Shown here: positions 7,396 to 11,500 of the stretch, piece by piece
How positions within the stretch are numbered: position 1 is the first letter of the stretch
Layout: the number at the start of each line of letters is the position of its first letter
The notes under the pieces: model-generated
What the model saw: the letters and a program-made list of their open reading frames with translations, nothing else
Told to the model about the DNA's origin: nothing
Database searches by the model: none
DNA from: Chrysomallon squamiferum
Lineage: Eukaryota; Mollusca; Gastropoda; Neomphalida; Peltospiridae
Assembly (NCBI GenBank): GCA_012295275.1
Contig: CM022665.1
Span: 9,862,476 to 9,873,975, forward strand
Direction: 5' to 3'
Length of the DNA stretch: 11,500 nucleotides
Program-made: the position numbers and the translations under genes

Positions 7396-7502
7396 ATAAT
7401 AATTCCAGTATTACTAACACTGCTAGTATCATTACTACTGTTATGACTACAACAGCTACTGCCACTACTACTACCAACACTTCCACCACAACCATAATAT
7501 TA
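7396..7502. repeat. Degenerate (ACT/ACC/AAT)n trinucleotide tract
   Basis: An imperfect trinucleotide array in which ACT, ACC, ACA and AAT triplets alternate in one register. This opens long threonine-rich (plus strand) and valine-rich (minus strand) frames. Both are repeat artefacts, with no initiation context or splice support. Confidence 0.75.
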
Positions 7503-7579
7503 CTAGAAACTTATAAATTCAAACTATTACATAAACATAATGATGAAACAGTTACAACAATCTAAAACTGACCCTATCT

Positions 7580-7598
7580 AAAAAAAAAAAAAAAAAAA
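7580..7598 (+). repeat. Poly(A) run of 19
   Basis: A pure A run. No target-site duplication or retroposon body was recognised beside it, so it is treated as a homopolymer. Confidence 0.8.
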
Positions 7599-8020
7599 TT
7601 AATGTAACTGGTAACTTAAAATCACAGAGCAATATGATTGAAATTTGATCATTTTTAATCTCATCTTCAGTCAGTGCACAAGTAAAGATTTTGCCAATTA
7701 CCACATGACCATATTGAATATTCTGCAGCAGCACTTTATTAGTTACTTAAACCTGTTAACATGTGAACCATTCAGAGCTTAAGTGGAGACACTTGAGTTA
7801 TTTGAAAGAAAATAAAAAAAATCCATTTGTATGATAATTGTTTGCCACATTATCATTATGGGTACTCTTCAAACATTTTTGCTGATCTCTGATTACAGAA
7901 ACTCAAAAATAATTATTGGAAGTGTTTTTCTAAGTATATATCTTGGTGAACACTGACATAAAATAGTTGATTTTATATTTGAAGGAGCACTAATCTAGAT
8001 ATGAGTACTAGCACAATAGG
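7599..8020. other. Unique, moderately complex sequence, no gene seen
   Basis: About 420 bases without simple repeats, somewhat more complex at 7620-7900. A minus-strand frame of 60 codons ends within it but owes its phenylalanine run to the adjacent poly(A). No gene, RNA or known repeat could be supported. Confidence 0.4.
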
Positions 8021-8021
8021 T

Positions 8022-8048
8022 TTACACACACACACACAAACACACACA
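8022..8048. repeat. (AC)n microsatellite
   Basis: About a dozen AC units with one AA interruption. Confidence 0.9.
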
Positions 8049-8608
8049 GATGTTACCCACACCTACTGTGCAGAAGATTACTAAATATCAAAAAGAAAAA
8101 TCAAGCTTTCTTTAGAAATGTATAATCTAAACTTATAAGTAACAGAAACAAAATCAATGTTAACACCTCAATCAGCTATTGCATTATGTATTACCCCATG
8201 ATATCCTTGTTGATTATTTTTTTTCTTTCAATTAACCTTTGCTACAGTAATTGGTTGGAAGCCAGATGTCAAAGCTCTGTAACATAAAACTGTTATGTAA
8301 CAGCAAACATGAAGGTGTTGATACCAATGACGTTATTGAAAATGTCAAAGAATTGATTTAAGCAACAGGTGTAGTGTAGTGTAGTGGTGTAATCGTAATA
8401 ATACATTACTGCTTGTGTAAACAAAGTGTAGTTTGGTGTGATAATAATAATAACAAAATATCAAAGTGTGGCGATAAACAAAACAAAAAAAAATCTTCAC
8501 TGAAAACAAAGTAATAGAGTATTTACAGTAGATATGATGTAATCTGAGTGAATGTTAATATAAGTTTTGTTTATATAATTGACAAGAAAGAACAAATATG
8601 CAAATTGA
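8049..8608. other. Unique sequence, no gene seen
   Basis: AT-rich to moderately complex DNA. It has a short (GTGTA)n motif at about 8369-8385 and a small inverted repeat ACATAA/TTATGT near 8282-8298. No reading frame of interest and no RNA gene signature was seen. Confidence 0.45.
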
Positions 8609-8884
8609 GACAGACATTGATTGATAGATATAGATAGATAGATAGATATAGATAGATAAATGTAGATTTATTAGATACAGATATATAAAGTAAACTGACA
8701 GACATACAGATAGATAGGTATAGATATATACAGATAAACAGATGTATAGATAAATAATCAATCAAACAGACAGACACACTGACTAACAAATAGACTAACA
8801 AATAAATAATCTGACAGACATATAAATAAATAAATAGATATATAGATAGAAGACTGAACAGCAGGTAAGACAGGCAGATAGAGA
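8609..8884. repeat. Degenerate (GATA)n / (GACA)n tract
   Basis: GATA, GACA, AATA and GATATA units run in imperfect tandem over about 275 bases, with the purest GATA at about 8625-8660. The tract opens two overlapping minus-strand frames of tyrosine, leucine and serine (YLSIYL patterns), which are repeat translations. A CAG|GTAAGA donor-like match at 8862-8868 lies in the decayed edge and is likely chance. Confidence 0.9.
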
Positions 8885-9300
8885 GAAAAATTGTAATACA
8901 GAGCACTTTGGCCACTGAACTTTAAGACATATCAGTTGTGAAAATAAAAAAATAAAATCTGATAAGCATTCTCTTCCAACACAGACACATTTATTACAAC
9001 AAAAGCCATTAATACTCTGTTTATACTTACTTAAACTATAAACACTTCAGTGTTTTCAAGAGAATAAAATATTTTAATCATTAGTCGTAATATCAAATAA
9101 CAAAAAGTAAAATCACTGCAATACATTTATACTTTAATTCCATACAGAAAATAAAAACCATTAGCTAGATTAGGTTGGAATCTGAATAAATGTTATTTAG
9201 ATAATGGTTTAGAATATAGCTACTCACCAAAAGCTGTAAAGACCAGTGTTATTAATGAAGTATTTACAAATACTTGGAGTTTTTAAAATCAGTCACAATT
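8885..9300. other. AT-rich unique sequence, no gene seen
   Basis: No simple repeats and no credible frame. A minus-strand donor-like TTG|GTGAGT lies at about 9229-9221 but has no coding exon behind it. Confidence 0.4.
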
Positions 9301-9512
9301 AAAACCGGCTTGGTGCTGTTCATATTATCTCAGGCTAATTGGTTATGAAAAAAAAAGAAGAGAATTTATGAATAGAGGCACATCCAATGATTATAATGGC
9401 ACCCAGGACAATCAAATCAATGCTGGATCATTTTGCTCACTGCTAAATGTTAACATATGATGCTATGGCTTTTTTTCCCCCCTAGAACATAAAGACACTG
9501 ACAATTAATGGC
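9301..9512. promoter_or_regulatory. Candidate enhancer or conserved block A
   Basis: A high-complexity block starting near ACCGGCTTGG, without simple repeats except a short A run. It is dense in homeodomain-type cores: CTAATTGG at 9335-9342, TGATTATAATGG at about 9388-9399, ATCAAATCAAT at 9411-9421 (reverse ATTGATTTGAT, reminiscent of Hox-Pbx composite sites) and AATTAATG at 9503-9510. It has no open frame of interest. The texture matches developmental enhancers, but conservation could not be tested here. Confidence 0.35.
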
Positions 9513-9513
9513 C

Positions 9514-9540
9514 AAAAAAAAAAAAAAAAAAAAAAAAAAA
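9514..9540 (+). repeat. Poly(A) run of 27
   Basis: A pure A run inserted between two high-complexity blocks. No target-site duplication and no SINE promoter boxes were seen, so a retroposon tail is not supported. Confidence 0.9.
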
Positions 9541-9900
9541 TCAATCTTCAACCCGTCATGCATGATTACTGATTTAACAAGCAATAAAACAATTAGATTC
9601 CATCTATGGATAATTTAGCCATAGACATCTGTTGCAAGTTTTTTTATCTCCATTTTTTTTTTTCTCATTTCTAAAATTAATTGATCACCTCTGGGCATTA
9701 TTAATGAATGCTGATTTGGAAACCCACTTGGCCTCAATATTATATAGCCAAATCGTAAAGATTTTTAGCAGCTCCCTGTCACTGAATGTAGTGTTTGTTC
9801 AACTGAAAATAATGAAAACTGCTGCTGGTGATGGTAAGATAATTATAGACTGACAAACAGAATATATTTTATTGCAATATTTATTAACTGTTGATATGAA
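9541..9900. promoter_or_regulatory. Candidate enhancer or conserved block B
   Basis: The most complex long block in the window. It contains the palindrome TCATGCATGA (9556-9565), an AATTAGATT homeodomain site (9591-9599), a 7-bp inverted repeat TCTATGG/CCATAGA around an ATAATTTAG loop (9603-9625), and a CATCTG E-box (9626-9631). Further on are ATTAATTGATCA (9676-9687) and GCATTATTAATGAATG (9695-9710). A plus-strand 73-codon frame (9632-9853) crosses it, but its start is a T-run and it lacks an acceptor, so coding is not favoured. Regulatory function is inferred from motif density. Confidence 0.35.
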
Positions 9901-10078
9901 AGGTTAATATGAAAAAGAAAGCCTTGGTGATGTGGTGTCTCTAAAAACTTCAGGATAGGCAGATAATAACATTTGGAGCTTTTTGTTTTTTATTATTTTA
10001 TTTCTTGGATTAGATGGTGTTCTTCATTTACTGAAATAATTCTATTATTTTATACAGCTAAACAAATTTATTATGATC
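9901..10078. other. AT-rich unique sequence, no gene seen
   Basis: T- and A-rich sequence between candidate block B and the ATT arrays. Nothing specific is supported. Confidence 0.4.
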
Positions 10079-10173
10079 AATATTATTATTATTACTATTA
10101 CTGTTACTACTACTACTATTAACTTGCTGTTTCTGTTATAATGCTATTATTGTTATTATAATTGTTGTTGCTG

Positions 10174-10219
<46 letters not shown>
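10079..10219. repeat. (ATT)n microsatellite with degenerate left part
   Basis: Imperfect ATT/ACT/GTT triplets run from 10079 to about 10172, then a pure TAT/ATT run of about 14 units to 10219. Confidence 0.9.
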
Positions 10220-10515
10220 GAATATGTCATATACTGTATGGAATTGTAAGTGTGGCTATAAATACATAAGAGAATACATTTATTATTCTAAATCAAATAT
10301 AACTAACTGAGATATAACTAGCAGTGGTGATGTCCAAGGCAACAAAAAACAAATTATGCTGCTTAAAAATGCATTTTTGGTGTTTTTGCAATCCTAAAAA
10401 CGTTTTGTCAGATTGTGTATGCATGACAACTGCTCTTCCTGCCTCATCCTTGTTACTCTTTTTGACAGCCCAAATTAAAGGACTTTTTTTAAAAAACAAA
10501 AAACAAAAAAGAACA
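10220..10515. other. Unique sequence with two short palindromes
   Basis: Moderately complex DNA. It has a perfect 14-bp palindrome AAAAATGCATTTTT at 10365-10378 and a 10-bp palindrome AAAACGTTTT at 10397-10406, 18 bases apart. Frames exist on both strands (68 and 117 codons) but are mixed with homopolymer translation and lack splice or family support. Confidence 0.35.
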
Positions 10516-10660
10516 ATTCTATCTGTCTATCTATCTATTTCTCTTTCATATAAACTGGAATTTATAACACCATATTTTTTTTTCTTATCATTATTACTAT
10601 CATTAATTATCATTATGACCATTACAATGATGTTCATCACAATTGACTTCCATTTTAAAT
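10516..10660. repeat. (CTAT)n and degenerate (ATT/ATC)n tracts
   Basis: About five CTAT/CTGT units at 10519-10539, then a T run, then irregular ATT/ATC/ACT triplets to about 10635. Confidence 0.65.
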
Positions 10661-10734
10661 TTCACACAATAACATGATAACCAAAACAATAATAACATTT
10701 TTTTTTTTACTACCATGTTTAAATATCAGATAAA

Positions 10735-11070
10735 AAGACCAAGATTTGAAACACAAATTGGTCCACAGTGACCTTTGGGATGAAGAAATATTCACTTAAT
10801 TTCATTTGCTGACATTTCTCACAGAGCAAAATATTTTCCAAAAACACAACATCTAATTTATAAGAGAATATTACTAGAGCAATTCATTTCCGCACTCACT
10901 GATTTGCTTGCTGGTTCATTAGCAGATGGTTTGAAAAAAGAATTTCACTTGACACAGAAATGACATTTATTGCCTGAAGCTTGGAGCTGCAATATTTGGA
11001 AAACTGATATCCAGAAAGAAAGATATTGATATAATCAAAACGTCTGTGATTAATGAATGAACAAATTTGG
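10735..11070. promoter_or_regulatory. Candidate enhancer or conserved block C
   Basis: About 330 bases of high-complexity sequence without simple repeats. GACCAA and TTGGTC form a small inverted repeat near 10737-10763. TGACCTTTGGG starting at 10769 reads CCCAAAGGTCA on the minus strand, an extended nuclear-receptor-type half site. A GATTAATGAATGAA homeodomain-like stretch lies near 11047-11060. No convincing frame is present. A regulatory role is inference. Confidence 0.3.
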
Positions 11071-11253
11071 TTTTTAAAAGAGGCTTCCCTACATCTTTAT
11101 TATGTTTGTATTATCTTATTAGTGTCAGACATGATTTTTTTTTGAATTTTTTTTTTTGTTGATTTTGTAATATAAATAGTATGACAGAGGATCCCACTGC
11201 CATAAATGTATAGGCAATTCAGAATAATTTAAGTGATGGTTATCTGTACCTTC
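11071..11253. other. AT-rich sequence, no gene seen
   Basis: T runs at about 11135-11158 within AT-rich DNA. The minus-strand 65-codon frame covering much of it ends in lysine and asparagine from the T runs and has no other support. Confidence 0.4.
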
Positions 11254-11318
11254 AGTGACAGGAAAGCACATGCCACAGTTTCTGATACATCTATCAAGGA
11301 GTATAGTTAGAATGGGAA
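11254..11318 (+). repeat. Dispersed repeat fragment, copy B
   Basis: This is the partner of 274-335, in the same orientation. The 24-base core differs at two positions and the following 35 bases align loosely with gaps. If the frame of the element extends further, it may reach into the complex sequence that continues to the window end. No terminal structure was recognised. Confidence 0.45.
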
Positions 11319-11500
11319 ACAAACCTCATGTGTTGCAACTTTCTTTCAGTACTAATTCGTCCTTCCAAAGGTTTTCATTAGAATATTAAATTTTCCAGCG
11401 TGTATCTCATAACGGCTATCAAAAACTAGGGTTTCTGCTTTCTTATATCAGATATTTAATTATTTTCTGATGGAAGCATGTTGCAAATTATCTATGCTGA
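11319..11500. other. Unique moderately complex sequence, no gene seen
   Basis: It is less AT-rich than most flanks and contains three of the scarce CpGs (about 11359, 11399 and 11413). No reading frame or known repeat is supported. It may be the edge of a further element outside the window. Confidence 0.35.

Noticed and set aside
7307-7565. Valine-rich (minus) and threonine-rich (plus) frames
   Set aside because: Both are read from the same degenerate trinucleotide tract in opposite directions.
8862-8868. CAG|GTAAGA splice donor, plus strand
   Set aside because: It sits in the decayed edge of the GATA/GACA tract with no exon-like sequence before it, so it is probably chance.
8555-8915. Two overlapping minus-strand frames rich in Y, L, S and I
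   Set aside because: They are translations of the GATA/GACA tract. The membrane-like pattern is a by-product of the repeat.
9221-9229. TTG|GTGAGT splice donor, minus strand
   Set aside because: There is no open frame or acceptor at a sensible distance upstream on that strand.
9514-9540. Retroposon poly(A) tail
   Set aside because: There is no target-site duplication around it and no SINE promoter boxes or LINE frame in the preceding 200 bases.
9632-9853. 73-codon plus-strand frame reaching a donor-like ATG|GTAAGA at 9831-9838
   Set aside because: It starts in a T-rich run, has no convincing acceptor, and overlaps a motif-dense block better explained as non-coding. Split reads at 9833 would revive it.
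10293-10677. Frames of 68 codons (minus) and 117 codons (plus)
   Set aside because: Their composition follows homopolymers and simple repeats in the second half, and no splice or family evidence is present.
11125-11322. 65-codon minus-strand frame
   Set aside because: It overlaps the dispersed repeat fragment and T runs, with no family recognised.
1-11500. tRNA, rRNA, transposase or reverse transcriptase remnants
   Set aside because: No tRNA B-box-like GGTTCGA motif, rRNA core sequence, DDE or RT motif was found in any frame that could be read.

Overview
The window looks like non-coding DNA from an animal nuclear genome, most likely a mollusc and plausibly a cephalopod. It is strongly AT-rich, CpG-poor and packed with long microsatellites: (AAT/ATT)n, (ATAC)n, (AAAT)n, (GATA/GACA)n and (AC)n. 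It also holds candidate spliceosomal signals, and no dense coding, operons or bacterial-type signals. The cephalopod guess rests on overall texture only; no diagnostic repeat family was recognised.

One region resembles the 5' end of a gene. On the minus strand, 4225-4320 reads as a 32-codon first coding exon with a signal-peptide or signal-anchor-like N-terminus. It has an upstream in-frame stop and ends at a good splice donor (AAG|GTAAGAA). The leader behind it, about 4321-4860, lies in the only clear CpG-rich interval of the window: about 13 CpG in 4260-4900 by hand count, against about 9 in 1-4200 and 2 in 4910-8320. If the model is right, transcription starts near 4850-4900 and runs leftward. 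In that case 1-4224 is the start of intron 1, and everything above about 4900 is upstream flank. The gene itself could not be identified.

Layout: 1-4200 is AT-rich sequence with microsatellites and a few higher-complexity islands (about 541-770, 1020-1520 and 2280-2490). 4225-4960 is the candidate exon, leader and promoter. 5042-5792 is a degenerate 38-bp-period minisatellite of about 18-19 units, directly upstream of the promoter. 6288-6760 is a very young direct tandem duplication (223 and 250 bp). 8609-8884 is a degenerate GATA/GACA tract. 9301-9512 and 9541-9900 are two complex blocks rich in homeodomain-type sites, separated by a 27-A run, and look like candidate cis-regulatory elements. 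10735-11070 is a third such block. A short dispersed sequence occurs in direct orientation near both ends, at about 274-335 and 11254-11318.

The remaining open reading frames are translations of simple repeats or chance frames. No rRNA, tRNA, CRISPR array or intact transposon was found.
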